In this document: positions 1-8,652 of the stretch, piece by piece
Numbering within the stretch: position 1 is the first letter of the stretch
Layout of the letters: each line of letters begins with the position of its first letter
Assembly: GCF_000429025.1 (NCBI RefSeq)
Contig: NZ_AUBB01000006.1
Coordinates: forward strand, 620,001 to 684,000
Length of the DNA: 64,000 nt
Source of the DNA: Actinospineispora spinosispora DSM 44797
Lineage (GTDB): Bacteria; Actinomycetota; Actinomycetes; Mycobacteriales; Pseudonocardiaceae
Reading direction: 5' to 3'
Made by a program: the position numbers and the translations under genes
The notes under the pieces: model-generated
Told to the model about the DNA's origin: nothing
The model's input: the letters and a program-made list of their open reading frames with translations, nothing else
Databases searched by the model: none

Positions 1-54
1 GACCGTAACACCATCGTGGCAACCAAACAATACTTCCGGTCTCAGGAAATCTGA
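1..54 (+). CDS. 3' end of an unidentified upstream gene
   Basis: The first 54 bases read as one open frame ending in TGA at 52-54, with a plausible C-terminus ending YFRSQEI. Related microcompartment operons often begin with an amino-acid permease, so this could be the tail of that transporter. Seventeen residues are too few to identify a family, and the frame could be fortuitous. Confidence 0.3.
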   Translation, partial: DRNTIVATKQYFRSQEI

Positions 55-95
55 CCGAAACTAACCATTGACGACCATAGGTCGGACACGGCACT

Positions 96-111
96 ATTTG
101 GTCAACCAAAT
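96..111. promoter_or_regulatory. perfect palindrome before microcompartment operon
   Basis: ATTTGGT-CA-ACCAAAT is a perfect inverted repeat (7-bp arms, 2-bp centre) about 20 bp upstream of the preferred GTG start at 131. A related TTTGGTC heptamer occurs ahead of the GntR gene at the other end of the operon. It is a good candidate operator for that regulator. The assignment is inferred from position and symmetry only. Confidence 0.5.
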
Positions 112-130
112 CGAAACCAAAGGGGGCCGA

Positions 131-1420
131 GTGACGCACGACTACGGGCTCTTCGCCTTCGAGTCGAAGGACGAGGTCCTCGCCAAGTCCCAGAAGTTCT
201 GGAACCCGGGCAAGACCAGGTTCTGGATGGACGCCGAGGTTCCGCTGGTCATCGACCGCCGGGAGGAGTACTTCCTCTACGACATGTCCGGCAAGCGCCT
301 CATCGACGTGCATCTCAACGGCGGCACCTACAACGTCGGCCACCGCAACCCCGAGGTCGTACGGGCGATCTCCGAGGGCATGAAGCATTTCGACATAGGC
401 AACCACCACTTCCCCGCGCTCACCAGGACGGCGCTCGCCGAGGCACTGGTCGCGTCCGCTCCCGCGAACCTGACGAAGGTGATCTACGGCAGCGGGGGCG
501 GCGAGGCGATCGACATCGCGCTCAAGACGGCGCGGCACACGACACAACGGCGCAAGATCGTGTCCGTCATCAAGGCCTACCACGGCCACACCGGTCTCGC
601 CGTCAGTGCCGGTGACGACCGGTTCTCCCGCCTCTTCCTCTCCGACCAGCCGGAGGACTTCCCGAAGGTCCCGTTCAACGACCTCGACGCGATGGAGTCG
701 GTGCTGCGCGCCGGTGACGTGGCCGCGGTGATCATGGAGACGATCCCGGCGACCTACGGCTTCCCGCTGCCGGCCCCCGGCTATCTCGAAGCGGTCAAGC
801 GGCTCTGCGACCAGCACGGAACGCTCTACATCGCCGACGAGGTCCAGACCGGGCTGATGCGGACCGGTGAGATGTGGGGAATCACCAAGCACGGCATCGA
901 GCCGGACCTCATGGTGATCGGCAAGGGAATCTCCGGTGGCATGTACCCGATCTCCGCGGTGCTGGCCAGCGAGCGCGCCGCCGGGTGGCTGAGCGAGGAC
1001 GGCTTCGGCCACATCTCCACGTTCGGCGGCGCTGAGCTGGGCTGCCTCGCGGCGCTGAAGACGCTCGAAATCTGTGGCAGACCGGAGACGCGCTCGATGG
1101 TGCACTACATCGCCGACGCGGTCGGGCGCGGCCTGGACCGCATCCGGTCCGAGTATCCGGACTGGTTCGTCGGAATCCGGCAGAACGGCGTGGTCATCGG
1201 GCTGGAGTTCGGGCACCCGGAAGGCGCCAAGCTGGTGATGAAACACCTGTACGAGAACGGTGTCTGGGCGATCTTCTCGACCCTCGACCCGAGCGTGCTG
1301 CAGTTCAAGCCGGGCGTCCTGCTGCGGCCGGAGCTGTGTGACGAGCTGCTGGACCGCACCGAGATCGCGATCGGCAAGGCCTGGCGCGACGCGGCGGCGA
1401 CCGGTCGGAGGGCGGCATGA
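131..1420 (+). CDS. class III PLP aminotransferase/phospholyase (microcompartment)
   Basis: This is a 429-residue fold-type I PLP enzyme of the class III aminotransferase family. The PLP lysine sits in MVIGKGISGG (about K265), and the D-E-V-Q-T-G motif that contacts the cofactor lies upstream. In the characterised aminoacetone/1-amino-2-propanol microcompartment the equivalent enzyme is thought to act as a phospholyase, releasing propionaldehyde from phosphorylated amino-propanol. GTG 131 is preferred because an AAGGGGG ribosome site lies just upstream; an in-frame TTG at 68 would add 21 residues and place the coding start across the palindrome. The stop overlaps the next start (ATGA), so the two genes are translationally coupled. 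Substrate is inferred from the operon. Confidence 0.85.
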   Translation: MTHDYGLFAFESKDEVLAKSQKFWNPGKTRFWMDAEVPLVIDRREEYFLYDMSGKRLIDVHLNGGTYNVGHRNPEVVRAISEGMKHFDIGNHHFPALTRTALAEALVASAPANLTKVIYGSGGGEAIDIALKTARHTTQRRKIVSVIKAYHGHTGLAVSAGDDRFSRLFLSDQPEDFPKVPFNDLDAMESVLRAGDVAAVIMETIPATYGFPLPAPGYLEAVKRLCDQHGTLYIADEVQTGLMRTGEMWGITKHGIEPDLMVIGKGISGGMYPISAVLASERAAGWLSEDGFGHISTFGGAELGCLAALKTLEICGRPETRSMVHYIADAVGRGLDRIRSEYPDWFVGIRQNGVVIGLEFGHPEGAKLVMKHLYENGVWAIFSTLDPSVLQFKPGVLLRPELCDELLDRTEIAIGKAWRDAAATGRRAA

Positions 1421-2961
1421 GCGAGACATCGGTCGAGGCCGCCGCGGCGATGATGGGCCGGGCGTCCTGGGCGTCCCGCGCTTTCGCCGAGTACCGCAAG
1501 GACGCGGTCGACCGGATCGTCCACGCGGTCGCCTCGGCCGCCGAGTCGCACGCCGGCGAGTACGCCGAGTGGGCGGTCCGCGAGACCGGTTTCGGTGTCG
1601 CCGAGCACAAGAAGATCAAGAACATCGCGTGCTCCCGGGGTATCGCGGACGGCTACCGAGAGCACGACTACGTGACACCTCGGATCGACGCCGGCGCCAA
1701 GCTGGTCGCCGTGCCACGACCGGCGGGGGTGGTGTTCGCGCTGACCCCGTCGACGAACCCGGTGTGCACGCTGTACTTCAAGGTGCTGCTCGCGCTGATG
1801 ACCCGCAACGCCATCGTGATCAGCCCGCACCCGGCCGCGCGTGAGGTGTGTGTCGCCGCGGCACGGACACTCGCGGAGGCGGCGCGGGCAGCCGGCGCGC
1901 CGGACGGTGTCATCCAGGTGATCGAGCAGCCGTCCATCCCGCTGGTCGAGGCGCTGATGGCCGACGAGCGCACGAACGTCGTCGTGGCGACCGGCGGATC
2001 CGCGATGGTGCGGGCGGCCTACCGCTCGGGCACTCCCGCGCTCGGCGTCGGCCCGGCGAACGTGCCGGTGCTGGTGGACGCGACGGCCGACCTGCCAGCG
2101 GCGGCGAAACGGATCGTCGAGAGCAAGAGCTTCGACAACTCGGTGCTGTGCACCAACGAGTCGGTGCTGATCGTCGAGGACTCGTGCGCGGATCGGCTAC
2201 TGACGCTGATGACCTCCGAGGGTGCCCATCTGCTCGACGACGCCGATACCGGCCGGTTGCGGGCCGCGATGTTCCCCGGCGGGAGTTTCGACACCCGGTT
2301 CGTCGGGCGGGACGCGCGGTGGATCGCCGGTCAGGCCGGGATACGGGTGGGCGCGAACTGCCGCGTGCTGGTCGCGCCGATCGAACTGGCTATGCCGGAG
2401 GAGCCGCTGGCCCGCGAGAAGCTCTGCCCGGTCCTCGGGCTGCTCAGGGTGCCCTCGGCGCATCGCGGCATCGCCGCGGCCAAGGCGGTCCTGCGGATCA
2501 CCGGTGCCGGGCATTCGGCGGCGATCCACAGCACCGATCCGGCCACGATCCTGGACTACTCGGCGGCACTTCCGGTGCTTCGGGTGAGCGTCAACGTCGG
2601 CAACAGTCTGGGCAGCTCCGGCTTCGAGACAAACCTGGCGCCCTCGATGACGATCGGCACCGGTTTCCCGGGCCGGTCGAGCGCCGGCGCGAACCTGGCG
2701 CCGGAACACCTGGTCAACTGGTCGAACATCGCCTACAACGCCGACTCGACGGTCCCGTTCGGCGACTTCACCGGGCTCGACCCGTGGCGCCGCTCGCCCG
2801 AGGGCGCCGTGCCCCCGTACCCACACGCGTCGAACGCCCTCGACTCACCGCGCCGGTCACACCCGTCGCACCGGCCGCCCGTGGCCGAGGGTGACACCGC
2901 GTTCCGCGAGCAGCTACGCAGGCTCATCGTCGAAGAACTAGCCCAGATCATGAAGGGCTGA
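1417..2961 (+). CDS. CoA-acylating aldehyde dehydrogenase, BMC-targeted
   Basis: This 514-residue protein belongs to the PduP/EutE-like acylating aldehyde dehydrogenases. The likely catalytic cysteine is C245 in NSVLCTNES. After the catalytic domain there is a Pro/His/Ser-rich linker (about residues 475-495). It ends in an amphipathic helix, FREQLRRLIVEELAQIM, which is a typical C-terminal encapsulation peptide that docks enzymes to the shell. It should convert the operon's aldehyde (probably propionaldehyde) to acyl-CoA inside the microcompartment. The start overlaps the aminotransferase stop. Family and targeting are clear; the aldehyde identity is inferred. Confidence 0.9.
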   Translation: MSETSVEAAAAMMGRASWASRAFAEYRKDAVDRIVHAVASAAESHAGEYAEWAVRETGFGVAEHKKIKNIACSRGIADGYREHDYVTPRIDAGAKLVAVPRPAGVVFALTPSTNPVCTLYFKVLLALMTRNAIVISPHPAAREVCVAAARTLAEAARAAGAPDGVIQVIEQPSIPLVEALMADERTNVVVATGGSAMVRAAYRSGTPALGVGPANVPVLVDATADLPAAAKRIVESKSFDNSVLCTNESVLIVEDSCADRLLTLMTSEGAHLLDDADTGRLRAAMFPGGSFDTRFVGRDARWIAGQAGIRVGANCRVLVAPIELAMPEEPLAREKLCPVLGLLRVPSAHRGIAAAKAVLRITGAGHSAAIHSTDPATILDYSAALPVLRVSVNVGNSLGSSGFETNLAPSMTIGTGFPGRSSAGANLAPEHLVNWSNIAYNADSTVPFGDFTGLDPWRRSPEGAVPPYPHASNALDSPRRSHPSHRPPVAEGDTAFREQLRRLIVEELAQIMKG

Positions 2962-2967
2962 GCCGCC

Positions 2968-3570
2968 GTGGCCGAACTGCGCTCGTTCATCTTCATCGAC
3001 CAGCTGCAGCCGCAGACGATGTGCTACCTGGGCAGCTGGATCAAGGGCCGGCTGCCCCGTTCTGGGATGGCCGCGCAGGTCATCGAGGTGGCACCGGGAC
3101 TGGACATCGAGCCGCTCACCGACGTCGCGGTCAAACATGCCGACGTCCAGGCGGGCATCCTGGTCGTCGAGCGGCAGTTCGGCTACCTCGAGCTGCACGG
3201 GGCGACCGACCAGGTGCGCGCGGCGGGCAGCGAGGCGCTCGCCGTCCTGGGCGGCACCGAGCAGGATGCCACCGAGCCCGAGATTCTCGCTTCCAAGATC
3301 ATCACGAGGCTCGACGACCAGCACGCGTTCCTGATCAACCGCAACCGGCTCGGTTCGCTGGCGCTGCCCGGTGAGTCCCTGTTCGTGCTGGAGGTCCGCC
3401 CCGCCTCGTACGCCATCCTGGCGGTCAACGAGGCGGAGAAGGCGGCCCGGATCAAGGTCGTCGACTACCGCATGATGGGGGCCACCGGCCGGATCTACCT
3501 GACCGGGGACGAGGACGACGTCCGTCAGGCGGCCGACGCCGCACGGGCCGCGTTGGGGGCCGGCCGATGA
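2968..3570 (+). CDS. BMC-T (tandem-domain) shell protein 1
   Basis: This 200-residue protein has two BMC folds in tandem and should form pseudohexameric trimers in the microcompartment shell. It is clearly paralogous to the second BMC-T gene four genes downstream: both have a D-Q-H-A-x-x-I/L-I-N-R-N-R segment and N-E-A-E-K-A-A in the second domain. The GTG start follows the dehydrogenase stop by 6 bp, with AAGGG as a possible ribosome site. It ends overlapping the next start by 4 bp. Two different BMC-T proteins flanking the BMC-P and BMC-H genes match the four-shell-protein inventory of the mycobacterial microcompartment. Confidence 0.88.
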   Translation: MAELRSFIFIDQLQPQTMCYLGSWIKGRLPRSGMAAQVIEVAPGLDIEPLTDVAVKHADVQAGILVVERQFGYLELHGATDQVRAAGSEALAVLGGTEQDATEPEILASKIITRLDDQHAFLINRNRLGSLALPGESLFVLEVRPASYAILAVNEAEKAARIKVVDYRMMGATGRIYLTGDEDDVRQAADAARAALGAGR

Positions 3571-3815
3571 GCCCCACCGAGGACGAGATCCGCCGGATGA
3601 TCCGTGAGCTGCTGCGCGAGCTCCTGCCGGCGCTTCCCGACCCGGCGCGCGCGTGCGGCCACCGGGTCGAGGCGAAGGCGGTCCTGGAGCGACATGTCGT
3701 GGCCGCGGCACAAGCCGGTGTCACGGAGCTGGTCATCGGGCCCAGGGCGGTCCTCACGCCGTTGGCGAAGGACAAGATCAGAACGCTCGGGCTGACCGTC
3801 CGGAGGGAGGACTAG
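3567..3815 (+). CDS. small conserved microcompartment protein
   Basis: This 82-residue protein has an N-terminal amphipathic helix, EDEIRRMIRELLRELLPAL, that looks like an encapsulation peptide. Its C-terminus, GPRAVLTPLAKDKIRTLGL, resembles the T-P-x-A-(K/R)-D ends of some other microcompartment accessory proteins. It overlaps the BMC-T stop by 4 bp and its TAG abuts the BMC-P ATG, so it is fully embedded in the shell operon. I do not recognise an enzymatic domain. A role in cargo nucleation or shell attachment is possible but inferred. Confidence 0.75.
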   Translation: MSPTEDEIRRMIRELLRELLPALPDPARACGHRVEAKAVLERHVVAAAQAGVTELVIGPRAVLTPLAKDKIRTLGLTVRRED

Positions 3816-4089
3816 ATGCTGCGAGCCATCGTGCGGGGCAACGTGTGGGCCACCAAACGGCTCGACGGGATACCCGGCGGCGCGTTCCTCGACGTGGAGG
3901 TCGAGGACAGCGGCGCTCGGCTGATCGCATTCGACGTGCTGGGCAGCGGGGTCGGTGAGCACGTCCTGGTCGCCCAGGGCTCGGTCGCCGCCTCCTGGTT
4001 CCCCGGTACGCCCCCACCGGTCGATGCGCTGGTCATCGGCTCGATCGACGAACAACCCGACCCACAACCCGAGCAAGGAGACACCTCTC

Positions 4090-4100
<11 letters not shown>
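3816..4100 (+). CDS. BMC-P (EutN/CcmL) pentamer vertex protein
   Basis: This 94-residue EutN/CcmL-family protein begins [18 protein letters not shown], with a beta-barrel core containing the D-V-L-G-S-G-V-G-E-x-V-L-V segment typical of the family, followed by V-I-G-S-I-D. Such proteins form pentamers that close the vertices of the polyhedral shell. It starts immediately after the stop of the small gene upstream. Its last 11 bp overlap the BMC-H gene, whose ribosome site (AAGGAG, 4075-4080) lies inside this gene. Confidence 0.92.
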
Positions 4101-4371
<271 letters not shown>

Positions 4372-4374
4372 ACC

Positions 4375-5019
4375 GTGTCGCACGCGGGCGCACCGGAGCT
4401 GCGGGTCTACCTGCCGATCGAGGATCTGCAGCGCCAGTTCGCCGCCTACCTGGGTACACCGACCAGAGCGAGAGGCTATCCGCCGGTCCGGGGCCAGCAC
4501 TCGCTGATCATCGAGGTGGCTCCTGGCCTGGCGATCGAGCGGGTGACCGACCTGGCGCTCAAGTCGGTGCCGAGCGTCGAACCGGGAATCCTGTTCGTCG
4601 AGCGCCAGTTCGGCGTGCTCGAGGTGCACAGCGACGACCGCGCGGACATCGACGCGGCGGGCAAGGCCATCCTGGATGGTCTGGGCGCCGGCCCGGCCGA
4701 TCAGCTGGCACCCCGCATCCTCTACTCGGACGTCATCGAGAACCTCACCGACCAGCACGCGGTGATCATCAACCGCAACCGGGACGCGTCGATGGTGCTA
4801 CCCGGGGACAGCCTGCTGGTCTACGAGATGACGCCGGCGCTGTTCGCGTCGGTCGCCGCCAACGAGGCGGAGAAGGCGGCGCCGGGCATCACGATCGTCA
4901 CCGTGTCGATGATCGGCGCGGCGGGCCGTCTCTACCTGAGCGGCACCACCGCGCAGGTGCTGACCGCCCGCGATGCGATCACCTCGGTGCTGACCGGCAT
5001 CGAGGGGCGCGCCGGCTAG
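4375..5019 (+). CDS. BMC-T (tandem-domain) shell protein 2
   Basis: This 214-residue protein is the second tandem BMC shell protein and a paralogue of the one at 2968-3570. It keeps TDQHAVIINRNR and ANEAEKAA at the equivalent places, but has a different N-terminal region (LPIEDLQRQFAAYLG). The GTG start lies 3 bp after the BMC-H stop. Two divergent BMC-T proteins probably form different pores or stacked trimers, as known for other BMC-T proteins. Which one gates cofactors cannot be told from sequence alone. Confidence 0.88.
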   Translation: MSHAGAPELRVYLPIEDLQRQFAAYLGTPTRARGYPPVRGQHSLIIEVAPGLAIERVTDLALKSVPSVEPGILFVERQFGVLEVHSDDRADIDAAGKAILDGLGAGPADQLAPRILYSDVIENLTDQHAVIINRNRDASMVLPGDSLLVYEMTPALFASVAANEAEKAAPGITIVTVSMIGAAGRLYLSGTTAQVLTARDAITSVLTGIEGRAG

Positions 5020-5056
5020 CTCCCCGCGCAGGTCACTCAACGACGAGGACACCACC

Positions 5057-6076
5057 ATGACCAACCACGATCTCTCCGAGGCCGACGCGGTCGCCCGGCT
5101 CACCGAGGTGGCCCACCAGGCACTCGAGCAGTACGACGTCGCGCCGGGCTGTGACGTGTCACTGCTCGACCTGTCGGAGAACGCCACCTTCCGCGTCACC
5201 GACGCCGCCACCGGCACGGCATCGATTCTGCGGGTGCACCGGCTCGGCTACCACGACCATGCCGACGTCGTGTCCGAGCTGCGCTGGCTCGACGCGCTGC
5301 GCGAGGAAGCCGGCGTGCGCACTCCGCACGTGCTGCCCACTGTGGACGGTGAACCGGTGGCGACGGTCGTCCCGACGGACGGTGGCCCGGAGCGCATGGC
5401 GGTCCGCTTCGAGTTCCTGTCCGGCGGGGAGCCGCCGGAGACACGCAGGCACCGGGACTTCGAGACGCTCGGCGAGCTGACCGCACGCATGCACCGGCAC
5501 GCGAGGCAGTGGCCCCGACCGGCCGGGTTCAGCCGGTTCAGCTGGAACTGCGACGCGGCCTTCGGCCCCGGGGCCCGCTGGGGGCAGTGGCGCGACGGCG
5601 TCGGTGTCGGCCCCGAGGAACGCGCCGTTCTCGGCAGGCTGGAGGACACGCTGCGCCGACGGCTCGCGGCGTTCGGCTCGGGTCCGGCTCGGTGGGGGTT
5701 GATCCACGCCGATCTCCGGCTCGCCAACCTGCTGGTCGACGACAGCGCCGACGACGCCGATGCGGTCAGCGTCATCGACTTCGACCACTGCGGCAACGGC
5801 TGGTACCTCTATGACCTCGGCACGGCGGTGAGCTTCTTCGAGCACCAGCCGGAGGTGCCCGAGCTCATCGACCGGTGGCTGCGCGGCTACCGCCGGGTCC
5901 TGCCGCTGCCCGCCGATGACGAGGCGGAGATCTGGACGTTCGTGCTGTTCCGCAGGCTCCTGCTGGTCGCCTGGATCGGCTCGCACACCGGGGTGGATTT
6001 CGCGCGCGGCCTCGGCGCCGACTACACGGCGGACTCGTGCGCGCTCGCCGAGCAGTATCTGTCCCGACACACCTGA
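5057..6076 (+). CDS. APH-fold amino-alcohol kinase of the microcompartment
   Basis: This 339-residue aminoglycoside-phosphotransferase-fold kinase has the Brenner motif [12 protein letters not shown] (H217, D219, N224) and the metal-binding aspartate in VIDFDH (D241). The homologous enzyme of the Mycobacterium smegmatis microcompartment is an (S)-1-amino-2-propanol kinase, so the likely reaction is ATP-dependent phosphorylation of 1-amino-2-propanol. That product would feed the class III PLP enzyme. It has a ribosome site (GACGAGGA) before ATG and follows the BMC-T gene by 37 bp. No encapsulation helix is obvious. Confidence 0.82.
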   Translation: MTNHDLSEADAVARLTEVAHQALEQYDVAPGCDVSLLDLSENATFRVTDAATGTASILRVHRLGYHDHADVVSELRWLDALREEAGVRTPHVLPTVDGEPVATVVPTDGGPERMAVRFEFLSGGEPPETRRHRDFETLGELTARMHRHARQWPRPAGFSRFSWNCDAAFGPGARWGQWRDGVGVGPEERAVLGRLEDTLRRRLAAFGSGPARWGLIHADLRLANLLVDDSADDADAVSVIDFDHCGNGWYLYDLGTAVSFFEHQPEVPELIDRWLRGYRRVLPLPADDEAEIWTFVLFRRLLLVAWIGSHTGVDFARGLGADYTADSCALAEQYLSRHT

Positions 6077-6089
6077 CCAGGAGGACTCC

Positions 6090-6863
6090 ATGTTCACCTC
6101 ACTCGCCGGCAGCTCGGTCGTCGTGACCGGTGCGAGCAAAGGCATCGGCAAGGGCATCGCCTCGGTGTTCGCCGACGCGGGCGCGAAGGTACTGATCGTC
6201 GGGCGGGATGCCACGACCGCACAGGCTGCCGCCGAGGAACTCGACGCGGGCCGGGGCTCGGTCACCGCGCTCGCGGCCGACGTGAGCGACCCGGCGGGCT
6301 GCGCCGCGATCGCCGCCGCCGCAACGATGCGGCACGGCGGCATCGACGTGGTGTGCGCCAACGCCGGGAAGTTCCCGGAGGGCAGGCTCGCCGACCTGAC
6401 CGCGGCCGACATCGACGACGTGCTCGGCACCAATCTCAAGGGCACGATGCTCACCGTCCAGGCGTGCCTGCCCGCGCTGCGCGCGTCCGGTCACGGCCGA
6501 GTGGTCATCACCTCGTCGATCACCGGCCCGTTCACCGGGTTCTCCGGCTGGACGCACTACGGCGCGAGCAAGGCCGGCCAGCTCGGCTTCATGCGGACCG
6601 CGGCACTCGAGCTGGCACCCGACGGCATCACGGTCAACGCGGTGCTGCCGGGCAACGTGCTGACCGAGGGTCTGCAGGATCTCGGCGAGGGATATCTGAA
6701 CCAGATGAGCGCGTCGATCCCGCTCAAACGTCTGGGAACCGTCGCCGACATCGGTTACGCCGCGCTGTTCCTCGCCACCAGGGAGGCCGGCTTCATCACC
6801 GGCCACGCGCTCGTGGTGGACGGCGGCCAGATCGTCCCCGAGTCGCTGGACGCCATGGCCTGA
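6090..6863 (+). CDS. SDR dehydrogenase of the microcompartment operon
   Basis: This 257-residue classical short-chain dehydrogenase has the nucleotide motif TGASKGIG (residues 13-20), N-A-G at 91-93 and the catalytic set S142/S143, Y157 and K161. In the related mycobacterial operon an SDR interconverts aminoacetone and 1-amino-2-propanol, which fits a position next to the kinase. A strong AGGAGG site precedes the ATG. It lies 13 bp after the kinase stop, so it is in the same transcript. Confidence 0.85.
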   Translation: MFTSLAGSSVVVTGASKGIGKGIASVFADAGAKVLIVGRDATTAQAAAEELDAGRGSVTALAADVSDPAGCAAIAAAATMRHGGIDVVCANAGKFPEGRLADLTAADIDDVLGTNLKGTMLTVQACLPALRASGHGRVVITSSITGPFTGFSGWTHYGASKAGQLGFMRTAALELAPDGITVNAVLPGNVLTEGLQDLGEGYLNQMSASIPLKRLGTVADIGYAALFLATREAGFITGHALVVDGGQIVPESLDAMA

Positions 6864-6905
6864 GCATTCACAGCAGCAACACGCGACCGAATGCCAGCTT
6901 TGGTC

Positions 6906-6920
6906 GGTATTGGTTATACC
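6906..6920. promoter_or_regulatory. candidate GntR operator GGTAT-N5-ATACC
   Basis: GGTAT-TGGTT-ATACC is an inverted repeat with 5-bp arms in the 95-bp gap before the GntR/HutC gene. It is preceded by TTTGGTC, which also occurs in the palindrome at 96-111. HutC-type regulators often bind GT/AC-flanked palindromes of this size. Autoregulation plus control of the operon is inferred. Confidence 0.4.
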
Positions 6921-6958
6921 CTGGGCTCACCGACCGGACGAAGAGGTGCAGTTCCAGC

Positions 6959-7780
6959 ATGACCGTCGACATGATCGCCGAGGACGGCGGCGCCTACGAG
7001 TTCACCGCCGAGGAGATCCGCCACGAGCTCCACACGCGGATCACCGAGGGCACCCTCAAGCCCGGCGAGCGACTCAGCCCGGAGCGTGAGCTCGCCGCCT
7101 CGTACGGGGTGAGTCGTTCGACGATCCGGCTTGCGCTGGAGGCGTTGGAACGCAGCGGGAACGTACGACGGTTGCCCGGCCGAGGCGGCGGGACGTTCGT
7201 GAGCGAACCGAAGATCGAGCGCGACCTGTCGAGCGTGGTCAGCGTGCCCGCGCTGCTGCGCAAGCAGGGCATGACGGCCGGCACCCGCATCCTCAGCACG
7301 GCGATGGTCGGCGCCGACGAGGCGACCGCGACCGCGTTGCGGTTGCCACGTGGTGAGCTCGTGGTCGAGGTGGTCCGCATCCGGCTCGCCGACGGCAGCC
7401 CGCTGTCGCTCGAGCACGCGCGGCTGCCCGCCGCACGCTTCCCCGGGCTGTTGGAGCTACCGCTGGGCGGTTCGGTCTACGAGCTGCTGGAGGAGCACTT
7501 CCAGGTGAGCCCCGCCGAGTCGGTCGAACAGATCGAGGTGGTCACCGCGACCGAGCACGAGGCGGCGATCCTCAACCTGAGTGGTCCGGCTCCGCTGCTG
7601 TCGATCACCCGCACGACGACCGACCGGGACGGTGAGCCCATCGAGTTCTCCCACGATCTGTTCCGGGCGGACCGCACGCGCATCGTGATCAGGTCACCCT
7701 CGGCGAGTGGCGCCGCCGGCTCCTCGACCGAGCCCGGCCAGCGCATCGAGATCGTCTCCTCACCGGGGCGGTCGGGCTGA
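6959..7780 (+). CDS. GntR/HutC-family regulator (wHTH plus UTRA)
   Basis: This 273-residue regulator has an N-terminal winged helix with the GntR signature LSPERELAASYGVSRSTIR (about residues 39-57). A UTRA-type effector domain (about residues 95-255) follows, with E-(H)-A-R-L-P and S-I-T-R-T-T-x-D-R-D-G-x-P-I-E-F-S as in HutC proteins. The ATG has AAGAGGTG upstream. Its position at the end of the microcompartment operon suggests it senses an operon metabolite, probably a small amino alcohol or aldehyde adduct. The C-terminal 25 residues are low complexity. Confidence 0.85.
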   Translation: MTVDMIAEDGGAYEFTAEEIRHELHTRITEGTLKPGERLSPERELAASYGVSRSTIRLALEALERSGNVRRLPGRGGGTFVSEPKIERDLSSVVSVPALLRKQGMTAGTRILSTAMVGADEATATALRLPRGELVVEVVRIRLADGSPLSLEHARLPAARFPGLLELPLGGSVYELLEEHFQVSPAESVEQIEVVTATEHEAAILNLSGPAPLLSITRTTTDRDGEPIEFSHDLFRADRTRIVIRSPSASGAAGSSTEPGQRIEIVSSPGRSG

Positions 7781-7823
7781 AACTCGGTGGCACCGCCCCG
7801 ACGAGGGCCGCGACACTGGGCGG

Positions 7824-8609
7824 GTGTTGACCGACGAGGAGATCGCGAGATTTGTCGATGCCGGGTTCGTCCATGTCCCGGCCGCTGTACCGCGCGACCT
7901 CGTCGACCGGTGCGGCGCCGAGCTGTGGGCGGCGACCGGCTGTGACCCCGAGGACCCGTCCACCTGGACGGAGCCGGTGATCAGGCTGAGTGACTTCGCC
8001 ACGGAGCCCTTCCGGCGCGCCGCGAACACCCCGGTGTTGCACGAGGCGTTCGACCAGCTCGTCGGATCCGGCCGGTGGGTGCCGCGAGGCAGCCTAGGTA
8101 CTTTCCCGGTGCGTTTCCCCACCGAGCAGCTGCCCACCGACGACGGCTGGCACGTCGAGGCGAGCTTCGCGGGTGCGGACGGCAACTACCGGGTGAACCT
8201 GCGGTCCCGGGGCCGGGCGCTGCTCATGTTGTTCCTGTTCTCCGACGTCGGCCCCGACGATGCACCGACCAGGATCCGGGTGGGCTCGCACCTCGACGTG
8301 CCGCCGCTGCTCGTCGAAGCGGGCGACGACGGCCGCGAATGGATGGACCTGTGCCGCGACGCCGTACCCGCGTCGGCCCATCGCCCCGAGGCCTACGCCA
8401 CCGGTACGGCCGGTGACGTCTACCTGTGCCATCCGTTCCTGGTGCACGCCGCCCAGCCTCACCGGGGCACGACGCCCCGCTTCATGGCGCAGCCCCCGCT
8501 GCTGCCCAGAGCACCTCTCCCCCTGGACCCCCAGGCCCCGACCCCCGTGGAGCGCCCCATCCTCGCCGCTCTGGCCGGCGCGCCCGCCCCCCGCGAGTCG
8601 GGCGCGTGA
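7824..8609 (+). CDS. PhyH-like Fe(II)/2-oxoglutarate dioxygenase
   Basis: This protein of about 261 residues resembles the phytanoyl-CoA dioxygenase superfamily. A W-H-V-E segment (about residues 108-111) supplies an H-x-E/D pair. A distal C-H-P-F-L-V-H-A-A-Q-P-H-R-G stretch supplies the third histidine and the 2-oxoglutarate-binding arginine. GTG 7824 and TTG 7827 are both possible starts. The stop lies within a copy of the CGAGTCGGGC repeat. No substrate can be assigned, and its orientation allows co-transcription with the GntR gene. Confidence 0.65.
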   Translation: MLTDEEIARFVDAGFVHVPAAVPRDLVDRCGAELWAATGCDPEDPSTWTEPVIRLSDFATEPFRRAANTPVLHEAFDQLVGSGRWVPRGSLGTFPVRFPTEQLPTDDGWHVEASFAGADGNYRVNLRSRGRALLMLFLFSDVGPDDAPTRIRVGSHLDVPPLLVEAGDDGREWMDLCRDAVPASAHRPEAYATGTAGDVYLCHPFLVHAAQPHRGTTPRFMAQPPLLPRAPLPLDPQAPTPVERPILAALAGAPAPRESGA

Positions 8610-8652
8610 GCACCGCCTCACGGCCACGATCCTCCGACTCGCGCCGCGGGAT

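Noticed and set aside
68-130. N-terminal extension of the class III PLP enzyme from TTG 68
   Set aside because: No ribosome site at TTG 68, the segment overlaps the palindrome, and GTG 131 has AAGGGGG directly upstream.
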